Shown here: positions 26,074 through 34,604 of the stretch, piece by piece
How the letters are laid out: each line of letters starts with the position of its first letter
How positions within the stretch are numbered: position 1 is the stretch's first letter
Assembly (NCBI GenBank): GCA_024762975.1
Contig: JANTGJ010000019.1
Span: 1-37,884, forward strand
Source of the DNA: Candidatus Krumholzibacteriia bacterium
GTDB lineage: Bacteria > Krumholzibacteriota > Krumholzibacteriia > LZORAL124-64-63
DNA length: 37,884 nucleotides
Reading direction: 5' to 3'
Program-made: the position numbers and the translations under genes
The notes under the pieces: model-generated
The model's database searches: none
What the model was told of the DNA's origin: nothing
The model's input: only the letters and a program-made list of their open reading frames with translations

Positions 26074-26994
26074 ATGAGGATTACGCCCCTTGACGTTCGT
26101 AAGCAGGAATTTCGTCGTTCCGTTCGCGGATTCGACTGCGACGAGGTCCGTGCCTTCATGGCTACTCTGGCCGATGAATACGAGATCGTGCTGGTCGACA
26201 ACAAGCAGATCCGTGAAAAGCTGATGGTCCAGGACGAGAAGATCACCGAGTACAAGGCGATGGAGCGTACCCTGCGTGACACACTGATGACCGCCGAGAA
26301 GCTGATGCAGGAGACCCGTGAAAATGCCAACCGGGAGGGCGATCTGATTGTTCAGGAGTCCAAGCTGAAGGCAAAGGAAATCCTGGCCGAGTGCCGCTTG
26401 CGTACGGAGGAACTGCGCAAGGAGATCGAGGGACTGCGCAAGGAAAAAGAGGCTTATCTGGGCCGCTTCAAGAGCCTGGCCGAATCCCAGATCCAGTTCA
26501 TCGAATCGCATCGCAGCGACTTCCGGGATCTGGACCAGCGACTGACCACGATCGTCGATTCGGTGGCCGAAGGAGTCGCCGGAAGTGCCGAGGAGGCCGA
26601 AAAGGAAGCCGTCGTCGAGACGATCGTCGAGGCCCTGATCCAGCCCGAGATGGCGGGCGAAATGAAGTCGGACACGACTCCGGCCGCCCCTCCGGCTGCA
26701 ACCAACGAGAACGATATCTGGCGTGACTACACGCCGGTATCGGGTGTCCAGACCGGAGATGTGGCCGTGGAAAAATCCGAGGAAACCCACGACGGCCCGT
26801 CCGAGTCCGCGCAGGAACCGACCGCCGAGACCCCGGAAAATCAGGAAACGGAAAACAGGGAAGCGCCCCAGGACCAGGACGTCGCCGATGACGGTGGCTC
26901 GAATCCTGACAACCATCCTGACAACCATCACGACAACCCGATGTGGAATGGGCAGCCCGAGAATCAGGAGCACGAGGAGATCCTTCATAGCTAG
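26074..26994 (+). CDS. DivIVA-domain coiled-coil protein with a long acidic tail
   Basis: DivIVA proteins recognise curved membrane at poles and division sites. The 306-residue protein starts with the family signature: MRITPLDVRKQEFRRSVRGFDCDEVRAF is the membrane-binding N-terminus, with the usual 'I-T-P-x-D-I-x-x-x-x-F' spacing. A coiled coil fills about residues 30-175 (heptads in RDTLMTAEKLMQETRENANRE and the Glu/Arg-rich part after it). The last 100 residues are disordered, Glu/Pro/Gln-rich, and include PDNHPDNHHDN. AGGAGA eight bases before the ATG at 26074 sets the start. In its YggS-YggT context it probably acts in cell division or envelope growth. A terminator follows. Confidence 0.88.
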   Translation: MRITPLDVRKQEFRRSVRGFDCDEVRAFMATLADEYEIVLVDNKQIREKLMVQDEKITEYKAMERTLRDTLMTAEKLMQETRENANREGDLIVQESKLKAKEILAECRLRTEELRKEIEGLRKEKEAYLGRFKSLAESQIQFIESHRSDFRDLDQRLTTIVDSVAEGVAGSAEEAEKEAVVETIVEALIQPEMAGEMKSDTTPAAPPAATNENDIWRDYTPVSGVQTGDVAVEKSEETHDGPSESAQEPTAETPENQETENREAPQDQDVADDGGSNPDNHPDNHHDNPMWNGQPENQEHEEILHS

Positions 26995-27027
26995 ATTGAG
27001 GTGGAATCGCCTCGAAACAAGGTGCAA

Positions 27028-27058
27028 AGGCGGGAATCCAGGGGTTCCCGCCTTTTTT
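27028..27058 (+). terminator. Rho-independent terminator after the DivIVA gene
   Basis: A 9-bp stem (AGGCGGGAA / TTCCCGCCT) is followed by a run of T bases. It ends the EF-G to DivIVA stretch about 35 nt after the stop codon. Confidence 0.9.
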
Positions 27059-27175
27059 CTTGGTGGCCCGCAGGGGCCATGTTAAGTTGTTTCGTCGCCG
27101 AATCCTGCGCATTCGGTTTGGTATGTCAACAGGTGATGCCGCGCTGTGCATCAGACCCGTCCCCGGAGGCCGCTC

Positions 27176-28003
27176 GTGAGCGATTTGTGGAACAAGATCG
27201 AGGAAGCCGTTGCCTACATCCGCTCGCAAACGGATTTCACGCCCGAGATCGGACTGATTCTGGGCACGGGGCTGGGCGAACTGGGCGGCAGGATCGATGC
27301 CGTCTGCACCCTACCCTATACCGATGTGCCGCATTTCGTGGCCTCGACCGCGACGGGGCACGCCGGCAATCTCGTGCTGGGCACTTTGGCCGGTCGCCGG
27401 GTGCTGGCGATGCAGGGCAGGGTACACTTCTATGAGGGATACACCATGCAGGATATCACGCTTCCGGTACGCGTGATGAAGGCCCTCGGAGCCCGGGCGT
27501 TACTGATCAGCAACGCGGTCGGCGGCATGAATCCGCATCTGGTGCCCGGTGATATCGCCGTGACCACCGATCACATCAACCTGATGGGCGATAACCCGTT
27601 GATCGGTCCCAACGATGATCGTCTGGGAGTCCGCTTCCCGGATATGTCCGAACCCTACGACCGGGAACTGCTGGCCACGATGGAGCAGACTGCGCTCGAC
27701 GAGAAAATTCCCCTGAAACGCGCCGTATTCGCCGCCGTGGCCGGTCCCAATCTGGAAACGGGAGCCGAGTACCGCTTTCTGCGTGCCGTTGGCGCCGACA
27801 CCGTGGGCATGTCCAGCGTGCCGGAATGCATCGTCGCGGTGCACGGCGGTCTGCGGGTGGTCGGCGTGCAGGTGATCACGGATGCCTGCTTCCCCGACAC
27901 GCTGGAGCCGGCCCATGTGGAGGAAATCATCCGCGTCGCCAACGAGGCCCAACCGCGGCTCGAGGCGCTGGTGACCGGATTCCTGTCCCGCGTCGAAATC
28001 TAG
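27176..28003 (+). CDS. Trimeric purine nucleoside phosphorylase
   Basis: The enzyme splits purine nucleosides with phosphate to a free base and ribose-1-phosphate, in purine salvage. The 275-residue protein belongs to the trimeric PNP/MTAP family: ILGTGLGELGG (phosphate), TGHAGNLVLG, MQGRVHFYEGY with His83, the purine-site Glu195 in GPNLETGAEYR, and VGMSSVPE. At the base-specificity site it has Asp236 (VITDACFPD) where human PNP has Asn. GGAGG six bases before the GTG at 27176 marks that codon as the start, rather than the GTG at 27146. It precedes ileS by 85 nt and may be read with it. Confidence 0.92.
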   Translation: MSDLWNKIEEAVAYIRSQTDFTPEIGLILGTGLGELGGRIDAVCTLPYTDVPHFVASTATGHAGNLVLGTLAGRRVLAMQGRVHFYEGYTMQDITLPVRVMKALGARALLISNAVGGMNPHLVPGDIAVTTDHINLMGDNPLIGPNDDRLGVRFPDMSEPYDRELLATMEQTALDEKIPLKRAVFAAVAGPNLETGAEYRFLRAVGADTVGMSSVPECIVAVHGGLRVVGVQVITDACFPDTLEPAHVEEIIRVANEAQPRLEALVTGFLSRVEI

Positions 28004-28088
28004 ATGCCGGCCCGCGGGTCCGGTCTGTCGATCCGATGGAGAACGAGACCGCGAAGCGGGCCCAGACCCGAGAAGGACGAACGATAGC

Positions 28089-31000
28089 ATGTCCAGCGAC
28101 ACGAACCATGAAGGGGCCCTGTATCCGGCCCTGGCCCGGAAATTCCACGATGCAAAGTCCGAAGAGCTGATCTCCGGCTTCTGGAAAGAGCATGATGTGT
28201 TCCGGCGCAGTATCGACGCGAGGGAAGGCGCTCCGGATTGGGTCTTCTACGAGGGGCCCCCGACGGCCAACGGTCTGCCGGGTGTCCATCACGTCATGGC
28301 GCGTCTGTGCAAGGACATCATGTGCCGCTACAAGACCATGACCGGTCACCGTGTCGTACGCAAAGCCGGCTGGGACACGCATGGTCTGCCGGTCGAGCGA
28401 GCTGTCGAGAAGCAGTTGGGCATCCAGGGCGCTCAGGCGATTCAGGACTTCGGTCTCGAGCCCTTCAACGAGAAGTGCCGCGAGAGTGTCTGGACCTGCA
28501 AATCGGATTGGGACGAGTTCACCGAACGCATCGGCTACTGGGTCGATCTCGACGATCCCTATGTCACCTACGACAACAACTACATCGAGACGGTGTGGTG
28601 GATCCTGAATCGTTTTCACGAAGCGGGTCTGCTGTACAAGGGCCACAAGGTGGTGCCCTACTGTCCGGTTTGCGCGACTCCCATCAGCGCCAATGAGATG
28701 GCCAACAGCTATCGGACCGTCAATGATCCGAGCATCTTCGTGAAGCTCAAGGCCGCCGATGCGGACGAGTACTTCGTTACCTGGACGACCACTCCGTGGA
28801 CGCTGCCCTCGAACGTCGCCCTCGCGGTGGGAAAGGAATTCGACTACGTCCGGGTCCGTTTCGCCGGAGAGACGCTGATTCTGGCCGAGGCTCGTCTCAG
28901 CGTTCTCGAAGGTCTCCATGGCGACGAAGAGCCCGAGATCCTGGAAACCATGAAGGGTGCCGATCTGCTCGGCCGCACCTACGAGCAGATGATCCCGTTC
29001 GTGAAACCCGAAGACGGAACCCGCGCCTTTGTCGTCGTCGAGGCCGATTTCGTGACCCTCGACTCCGGTACCGGGATCGTCCACATGGCGCCGGCCTTTG
29101 GCGAGGACGATTATCAGGTCGGCCGCCGCGAGAACCTCAGCTTCTTCAAGCCCGTCGATGCCAATGGAGCCTTCACCGCCGAGATCGAGCCCTGGGCCGG
29201 CATGCACGTCAAGAAGGCCGACAAGCACATCATCAAGCATCTCGAGGGCACCGGTCAGTTGCTCAACGCGATGCAATACAGCCACGACTATCCGTTCCAC
29301 GATCGCTGCGACAACGCACTGATCTACTTCGCCACGCCCAGTTGGTTTATCCGCACCAGCAAGATGCGCGATCAGTTGGTGAAGGCGAACGAGGAGATCA
29401 CGTGGGCTCCGCCCGAGGTCGGCAGCGGCCGCTTCGGCAATTGGCTGGCCGGCAATATCGACTGGAGCCTGAGTCGCAATCGATTCTGGGGCACCCCCCT
29501 GAACGTGTGGATCTGCGACGACTGTGGGCATCTGCACTTGCCGACCTGCCGCGCGGACCTGTCCGAACTGACAGGCCGGGATCTTTCCGAGCTGGACCTG
29601 CACCGTCCGCATGTGGACGGCATCTCCTTTGGCTGTACCGCCGAGGGCTGCAACGGCACCATGCGCCGCACTTCCGAAGTGATCGACTGCTGGTTCGATT
29701 CCGGCAGCATGCCGTTCGCGCAGTACCACTATCCTTTCGAGAACAAGGAACTCTTCGAGAGCCAGTTCCCGGCCGATTTCATCAGCGAAGGCATCGATCA
29801 GACCCGTGGCTGGTTCTACACCATGTTGGTCATCAGTACCTTCCTGATGGGCAAGAGCAGCTACAAGAGCTGTCTGGTCAACGAGCTGATCCTGGATGCC
29901 AAGGGCAAGAAGATGTCCAAGAGTCTGGGCAACGGCGTCGATCCGATGGAGATCCTGCGCACGTCCGGAGCCGACCCTCTGCGCTGGTACATGCTGACGG
30001 TCAATCCGGTCTGGCTACCGACAAAATTCGACCCGGCCGGTGTCCAGGAAGCGCAGCGCAAGATCCTCGCCACTCTCGAGAACACCTATGCGTTCTACAC
30101 CCTGTACGCGAACCTCGATGGGTATCGTCCGGACGCCGCCGGAGAGATTGCTCCCGACCAGCTGGACCGTTGGATTTTGAGCCGGCTCCAGAGCGTAACG
30201 GCATCGGTGCGCAAGGATCTCGACGCATTGCACCTGAGCCGGGCCGCCAAGACGATCGGTACCTTCATCATCGACGATGTCTCGAACTGGTATGTGCGTC
30301 TGTGCCGCCGTCGTTTCTGGAAGGGCGAGATGACCGTCGACAAGCGCACCGCCTTCCATTCCCTCTACACGGTGATGGAAACCAGTCTCCGCTTGCTGGC
30401 GCCGTTCCTGCCGTTCGCGACGGAGGAAATCTATCGCGGATTGACGGCACACGCCGACCCCGATTGTTCGGTCCATCTGCAGGATTTCCCGGGAGTCGAC
30501 GAGGCCCTGCTCGACCGGGAACTGGAGCGAGCCATGTCCGCCGCCCAGACGGCGGTCGGCCTGGGGCGCAGTCTTCGCCAGGATGCGAGCTTGAAGACGC
30601 GCCAGCCGCTCGGGCGATTGCTGTTGCATTCGGATGACGACCGGGCCGATCTGCTGATGAGCGATGAGCGCTTGGTGGGATATATCGCTGGTGAATTGAA
30701 TGTCAAAGCCGTCGAGCAGATCGCCGATCCGCGCGAAGTGGCCCGTCTCGAGGCGAAGGCCAATTTCCGCGCCCTGGGACCACGGTTTGGCAAGGGAGCG
30801 CCCCTGGCGGCCCGGGTGATCACGGCCATGACGCCCGAGCAGATACTGGAACTCCGTGCCAACAGCCGCGTTGTCCTGGAGTTGGAAGGCAAGCCGACCG
30901 AATTCACGTTTGACGAAATCAAGGTGCAGGAAGAGGGCATTGAGCCCTTCGTCGCTACGGGCGACGCAGGATTGACGGTGGCGTTGGATACGACCCTGAC

Positions 31001-31265
31001 GGACGGCTTGCGCCAGGAGGGCTGGTGCCGGGAAATCATCAACAAGGTGCAGAATCTACGCAAGAAGAGTGGCCTGGAGGTCTCTGACCGGATCCGTCTG
31101 TCCGTCTCCGGCACCGAGGACGTCCAGTCGGTCATTGACAAGTTCGCCTCACACATCCAGGCCGAGACTCTTGCGGTGAGCATTGCTTCGGACGGCGATT
31201 TCGATTATAAAGACACATTCACGATCGAAGAGAACGAGATCAGTATCGCCCTGAGCCGCGACTGA
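28089..31265 (+). CDS. ileS: Isoleucyl-tRNA synthetase, eukaryote-like long type
   Basis: The enzyme charges tRNA-Ile. The 1058-residue protein has the class I catalytic core with the HIGH-type motif degenerate as HHVM at residues 67-70 in PTANGLPGVHHVM. The editing (CP1) insertion includes TWTTTPWTLPSN, and the second core motif KMSKS is at 608-612. An anticodon-binding helical domain follows, then a C-terminal extension (FRALGPRFGKGAPLAARV, later CREIINKVQNLRKKSGLEVSDRI) of the kind found in the eukaryote-like IleRS group. GAAGGA lies upstream of the ATG at 28089. It heads a cluster with dksA-like, lspA and rluA genes. Eukaryote-like IleRS enzymes are often mupirocin-tolerant (family knowledge, untested here). 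Confidence 0.95.
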   Translation: MSSDTNHEGALYPALARKFHDAKSEELISGFWKEHDVFRRSIDAREGAPDWVFYEGPPTANGLPGVHHVMARLCKDIMCRYKTMTGHRVVRKAGWDTHGLPVERAVEKQLGIQGAQAIQDFGLEPFNEKCRESVWTCKSDWDEFTERIGYWVDLDDPYVTYDNNYIETVWWILNRFHEAGLLYKGHKVVPYCPVCATPISANEMANSYRTVNDPSIFVKLKAADADEYFVTWTTTPWTLPSNVALAVGKEFDYVRVRFAGETLILAEARLSVLEGLHGDEEPEILETMKGADLLGRTYEQMIPFVKPEDGTRAFVVVEADFVTLDSGTGIVHMAPAFGEDDYQVGRRENLSFFKPVDANGAFTAEIEPWAGMHVKKADKHIIKHLEGTGQLLNAMQYSHDYPFHDRCDNALIYFATPSWFIRTSKMRDQLVKANEEITWAPPEVGSGRFGNWLAGNIDWSLSRNRFWGTPLNVWICDDCGHLHLPTCRADLSELTGRDLSELDLHRPHVDGISFGCTAEGCNGTMRRTSEVIDCWFDSGSMPFAQYHYPFENKELFESQFPADFISEGIDQTRGWFYTMLVISTFLMGKSSYKSCLVNELILDAKGKKMSKSLGNGVDPMEILRTSGADPLRWYMLTVNPVWLPTKFDPAGVQEAQRKILATLENTYAFYTLYANLDGYRPDAAGEIAPDQLDRWILSRLQSVTASVRKDLDALHLSRAAKTIGTFIIDDVSNWYVRLCRRRFWKGEMTVDKRTAFHSLYTVMETSLRLLAPFLPFATEEIYRGLTAHADPDCSVHLQDFPGVDEALLDRELERAMSAAQTAVGLGRSLRQDASLKTRQPLGRLLLHSDDDRADLLMSDERLVGYIAGELNVKAVEQIADPREVARLEAKANFRALGPRFGKGAPLAARVITAMTPEQILELRANSRVVLELEGKPTEFTFDEIKVQEEGIEPFVATGDAGLTVALDTTLTDGLRQEGWCREIINKVQNLRKKSGLEVSDRIRLSVSGTEDVQSVIDKFASHIQAETLAVSIASDGDFDYKDTFTIEENEISIALSRD

Positions 31266-31285
31266 TCCCGGACGGGAGGAACCCG

Positions 31286-31663
31286 ATGCGGAAGACCGAA
31301 CTCCAGAGATTCCGGAAACTTCTCATGGAGGAAAAGGAACGGGTGAGCAAGTCGCTGGCGCAGCATGAGAAAACCATCATGCATCGGGACGACCAGTCCG
31401 GCCTGGAGACCGGCAAGGCTCACTCGAACCACATGGCCGACCAGGGTTCGGATGAATTCCAGTATGAGACGACGATCAAATTCGCCAAGACGGAAGGCCG
31501 CTACCTCTACAATATCGAGGAAGCTCTGCGGCGCATCGAGGATGGCACGTACGGAAAGTGCCTCGGCTGTGGAAAACAGATCGGGCTGCCGCGTCTGAAG
31601 CGACTGCCCTATACGCGCCTCTGCATCGAGTGCAAGGAAAAGGAAGAGGCGGGAACCCTCTGA
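31286..31663 (+). CDS. DksA/TraR-family C4 zinc-finger protein
   Basis: Proteins of this family enter the RNA polymerase secondary channel or are small relatives of such factors. The 125-residue protein has a helical N-terminal half followed by a four-cysteine zinc finger: Cys92 and Cys95 in KCLGCGK, then Cys113 and Cys116 in RLCIECK. The coiled-coil tip lacks a clear DxxDxA motif of true DksA; ADQGSDEFQYE resembles the conserved middle of the YocK/TraR-like branch. GGGAGGA precedes the ATG at 31286. Its stop overlaps the lspA start by one base (TGATG). The ileS-dksA-like-lspA-rluA order recurs in several bacterial phyla. Confidence 0.9.
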   Translation: MRKTELQRFRKLLMEEKERVSKSLAQHEKTIMHRDDQSGLETGKAHSNHMADQGSDEFQYETTIKFAKTEGRYLYNIEEALRRIEDGTYGKCLGCGKQIGLPRLKRLPYTRLCIECKEKEEAGTL

Positions 31664-32214
31664 TGCTCAACCGCTTCTTTCCGGCCTGGATCTGGGCGCC
31701 GCTGGTCCTTGTCGTGGATCTGGTCAGTAAGCGCATCGTGCTCGCGCACGAAGAAGCGCTGCGGCGCAAGATCGAAGTCCTCGGCGAGTTGCTTCGTTTC
31801 ATCTATGTGCGAAATCCCGGCTCGGCGATGGGGCTGTTCCCGGTCGGGCGTACCGTGCTGGTATCGGTCAGCATCCTCGCCTCGATCTTTCTCACGTATC
31901 TTTTTTTTACGACCGAAAAGAGGTTGACCGTTCGCCGGGCTGCCATGGCTGCCATTCTGGGTGGAGCGCTCGGAAATCTGGTCGACCGGCTCTTCTACGA
32001 TGGCCTGGTCGTCGATTTCATCGACATTGGAATCGGCACCAGCCGCTTCTACACTTTCAATGTCGCGGACATGGGGGTGACCATCGGCGGGGCGTTGCTC
32101 TTTTTGAGCCTGCTGCGTGAGAGTTTCTCCGGATCGGACGACAAGCAGACGGACCCGGCTCCCGAGGCGCAGATGGCTACGGCAGCCGACAAGGGCCGTG
32201 ATGAAACACCCTAG
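31663..32214 (+). CDS. lspA: Lipoprotein signal peptidase (signal peptidase II)
   Basis: This inner-membrane aspartyl protease removes signal peptides from prolipoproteins such as the ZnuA-like protein in this window. The 183-residue protein has four hydrophobic helices and the conserved blocks DLVSK (residues 19-23), VRNPGSAMGLF, GGALGNLVDR with catalytic Asp108, and VVDFID...FNVADMGVTIG with catalytic Asp136. A polar tail of about 30 residues after the last helix is longer than usual. The start overlaps the DksA-like stop by one base, and the end overlaps the rluA-type gene by 14 bases. Confidence 0.95.
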   Translation: MLNRFFPAWIWAPLVLVVDLVSKRIVLAHEEALRRKIEVLGELLRFIYVRNPGSAMGLFPVGRTVLVSVSILASIFLTYLFFTTEKRLTVRRAAMAAILGGALGNLVDRLFYDGLVVDFIDIGIGTSRFYTFNVADMGVTIGGALLFLSLLRESFSGSDDKQTDPAPEAQMATAADKGRDETP

Positions 32215-33199
32215 TCGGGAACCCGCTGCGCCGCAGTCCGCCGCCGATCGCGCGTTCACCGTTGTGGACGACGAGCAGAACCTGCGTCTGGATGCCTTTC
32301 TGGTCGCCCGCTGTCCCGATCGATCCCGCACGCGAATCCAGGCCGATCTGAAAGAGGGACGCGTCCTGGTCAATGCGCGATCGCGCTCCAAGAGCTTTCG
32401 GCTGACACCCGGGGATGAAGTGACCTACACGCCGTCCGAGCAACGGGAACTGTCGGCCGAGCCCCAGGATATTCCCCTGGATATCGTCTACGAGGACGCT
32501 TCCATTCTGGTAGTGAACAAGCCGGTGGACCTGGTCGTCCATCCGGCGCCCGGTTCGCCGGACGGGACACTGGTCAACGCCCTGTTGCACTACTGCCGCC
32601 ACCTGGCCGATAGTGGGGATTCGCTGCGACCGGGAATCGTACATCGACTGGACAAGGACACGAGCGGCTTGTTGGCCGTTGCGCTGGACGATGTGGCGCA
32701 CCGATCGCTTTCTCGACAATTGGCCGATCACTCCATGGGGCGTACCTACCACGTCATCAACTGGGGTAGCTGGAAAGAGGAAGAGGGCAAGCTGGACGGG
32801 AGCATCGGGCGCGATCCGGGGCAGCGCAACCGGATGGCCGTGGTCACCACCGGCGGAAAGCGAGCGGTCACCCGGTACCGTGTCCTCGAGGATTTCGGCT
32901 TCGTACAACACTGCGAAGTCCGACTCGAAACCGGGCGCACCCATCAGATCCGGGTTCATTTCGCGCACCGGGGACATCCGGTTCTCGGCGATCGGCTGTA
33001 CGGAAACGACCAGCGCGCCCGGGGAGTCCATCCGTTGGACCGTTCCCTTGCCGACCGGGTGGTTCGGCTCGCCCACCGGCAGTTGCTTCACGCGGCGCGG
33101 CTCGAGTTGGAACACCCCGTAACGGGGAAGAAGATGACCTTCGAGGCTCCGCTTCCTTCCGATCTGGAAAGTGTTCTTGCCATCCTACGGGCGGGTTGA
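32201..33199 (+). CDS. RluA-family RNA pseudouridine synthase
   Basis: The enzyme isomerises uridine to pseudouridine in rRNA or tRNA. The 332-residue protein begins with an S4 RNA-binding domain (LRLDAFLVARCPDRSRTRIQADLKEGRVLVN, about residues 28-58). The catalytic domain follows with the family motif HRLDKDTSGL, catalytic Asp151, and further blocks LVVNKPVDLVVHP, RTYHVINWG, ETGRTHQIRVHFAHRGHPVLGDRLYG. The S4 domain points to the RluD-type branch (23S rRNA helix 69), but the exact target is uncertain. I use ATG 32201; GTG 32198 is equally close. The gene overlaps lspA by 14 bases. Confidence 0.93.
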   Translation: MKHPSREPAAPQSAADRAFTVVDDEQNLRLDAFLVARCPDRSRTRIQADLKEGRVLVNARSRSKSFRLTPGDEVTYTPSEQRELSAEPQDIPLDIVYEDASILVVNKPVDLVVHPAPGSPDGTLVNALLHYCRHLADSGDSLRPGIVHRLDKDTSGLLAVALDDVAHRSLSRQLADHSMGRTYHVINWGSWKEEEGKLDGSIGRDPGQRNRMAVVTTGGKRAVTRYRVLEDFGFVQHCEVRLETGRTHQIRVHFAHRGHPVLGDRLYGNDQRARGVHPLDRSLADRVVRLAHRQLLHAARLELEHPVTGKKMTFEAPLPSDLESVLAILRAG

Positions 33200-33379
33200 G
33201 GGACCACGTCGTTGGTGACGTGGAGTCGCTAGGGTTGTCTCCGGTGTCGGTTTTTTTTGAGGGCCACGGCTGGACAGAAGGGAGCCGTTGTTCTATGGTG
33301 ACGCCTTCAAAGTTCCGGTCCGGCGAAACGAATCGTCCCGGAAAGGCTCCCCGCAGCAGTCAAGGCAAAGCGAGTCGTA

Positions 33380-33718
33380 TTGAAGATCAAGGAACGCAAA
33401 CGGGACGGCGTGGTCATCCTCGAGATGAGCGGGAAGCTGATGGGCGGACCCGACGCCGGCGCCATCGATGAGATCCTGAAGAATCTGATCCATGAGGGCT
33501 ACAAGAACGTGATTGTCAGCATGGAACGGGTCAAATGGGTCAACAGTACGGGACTGGGGATCCTGATTTCCGGTTACACGACACTGAAAAAAAGCGGCGG
33601 TGAGTTGAAACTGCTCAAAGTCTCTGACCGTATCGAGAACATCTTTATCGTCTCGAAGCTGTTCACGGTCTTCGATTCCTACCAGGATGAAGACGAGGCC
33701 GTGCAGAGTTTTTCCTGA
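33380..33718 (+). CDS. STAS-domain anti-sigma factor antagonist-like protein
   Basis: This 112-residue protein is a single STAS domain of the SpoIIAA/RsbV type, which binds a partner kinase in its unphosphorylated form. The helix-start motif is NSTGLG at residues 55-60, where SpoIIAA has DSSGLG; Ser56 or Thr57 would be the phosphorylation site, and the usual Asp is Asn. The strand before it is VIVSMERVKWV. The frame opens with TTG at 33380; nearby ATG and GTG codons are out of frame, and the ribosome site is weak. The next gene, 24 nt downstream, encodes the RsbW-like kinase. No sigma factor or PP2C phosphatase is nearby. Confidence 0.9.
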   Translation: MKIKERKRDGVVILEMSGKLMGGPDAGAIDEILKNLIHEGYKNVIVSMERVKWVNSTGLGILISGYTTLKKSGGELKLLKVSDRIENIFIVSKLFTVFDSYQDEDEAVQSFS

Positions 33719-33742
33719 TCCCAGACGAACGGACGGTAAAAG

Positions 33743-34165
33743 TTGGGCTCCAAGATCAAACTCGTCCTCCCCAGTGATATGAATTATCTGGGTATACCCG
33801 ACGTCGTTCTGATGGAGCTGGGCAGCGAACTCGACTGTTGCCAGCGCGGGCTCGAGGAGTTGGGTGCTTCGGTGATCGAGGCCTGCACCAACGCCATGGA
33901 GCACGGCAACAAGCTGGATGAAGACCACACGATCGAGGTCCTCCTCGAGCTGGACGAAAGAGTCGTCACCGTGACGGTCCTGGACGACGGTCCGGGCTTC
34001 GATATCGGTGCCTGGGAGCCCTCCGACGAATTGATGCGGGTTCGCGGCCGCGGTATCATGATCATGCGCGAATTCACGGACTCCCTGACCTATGGCCGCA
34101 GCGACGACGGGCGCTTCAGCGTTACCCTGGTCAAGAAGCTGGTCCCGCCTCCCGAAGATGACTGA
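33743..34165 (+). CDS. RsbW/SpoIIAB-like anti-sigma factor-type kinase
   Basis: This 140-residue protein is a GHKL-fold ATPase domain of the RsbW/SpoIIAB type, which phosphorylates a STAS antagonist and sequesters a target. The N box is EACTNAMEHGN (Glu46, Asn50), the G1 box DDGPGFD (residues 81-87) and the G2 box RGRGIMIM (101-108). No dimerisation domain of a histidine kinase is present. The start seems to be TTG at 33743, like its STAS neighbour. Its last eight bases overlap the start of ruvX, so the pair is likely translated with the downstream cell-envelope gene set. The target of the pair is unknown. Confidence 0.9.
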   Translation: MGSKIKLVLPSDMNYLGIPDVVLMELGSELDCCQRGLEELGASVIEACTNAMEHGNKLDEDHTIEVLLELDERVVTVTVLDDGPGFDIGAWEPSDELMRVRGRGIMIMREFTDSLTYGRSDDGRFSVTLVKKLVPPPEDD

Positions 34166-34604
34166 TCCGGTCCGAACCCTGCTTGGAATCGATTACGGAA
34201 CCCGCCGCATCGGATTGGCGTGCGGGGATTCCGAACGCAGGATTGCGTTCGCCGTGGGCGTCCATGACGAGGGGCGGGACGGTTCCGTTTTTCGGTATCT
34301 CCGTTTGTTGGTCGAGCAACGCCATATCGATGCCTTCGTGGTCGGGATGCCCTTGCGCGCCGATGGCGGCGAAGGCGAGATCGCTGCGCGAGCACGCCGC
34401 TTCGCAGACCGACTCGAGGCGGAGTTCGGGCTGCCCTGCATTTTCTGGGACGAACGGTACTCCAGCCAGGAAGCGGATCGTTGGCTTGGGTCCGGGCGTG
34501 GCCGTGACAAGGGCGAGCGCGATGCGCTGGCTGCCGAGATCATTCTGCAGTCGTATCTCGATTCGTTGGCGGGGGGCGCTACCGCGCCGGAGGTGGGCCC
34601 ATGA
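34158..34604 (+). CDS. ruvX: RuvX/YqgF Holliday-junction-resolvase-like nuclease
   Basis: YqgF/RuvX proteins have an RNase H fold and act on pre-16S rRNA ends or on Holliday junctions, depending on the species. The 148-residue protein has GIDYGTRRIGLA (first catalytic Asp in strand one) at residues 10-21, VVGMPLRADGGEG with the second acidic position replaced by the usual family context, and WDERYSSQEADRWL. A late KGERDALAAEIILQSYLD holds the C-terminal Asp. The start overlaps the kinase gene by eight bases and the stop overlaps mltG in ATGA. ruvX-mltG is a common bacterial gene pair. Confidence 0.92.
   Translation: MTDPVRTLLGIDYGTRRIGLACGDSERRIAFAVGVHDEGRDGSVFRYLRLLVEQRHIDAFVVGMPLRADGGEGEIAARARRFADRLEAEFGLPCIFWDERYSSQEADRWLGSGRGRDKGERDALAAEIILQSYLDSLAGGATAPEVGP

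Noticed and set aside
27927-29729. 600-codon minus-strand frame over the PNP-ileS junction
   Set aside because: Antisense shadow with no motif.
33196-33471. 91-codon frame between the pseudouridine synthase and the STAS gene
   Set aside because: Arg-rich, no domain, out of frame with and overlapping the STAS gene; more likely untranslated leader.
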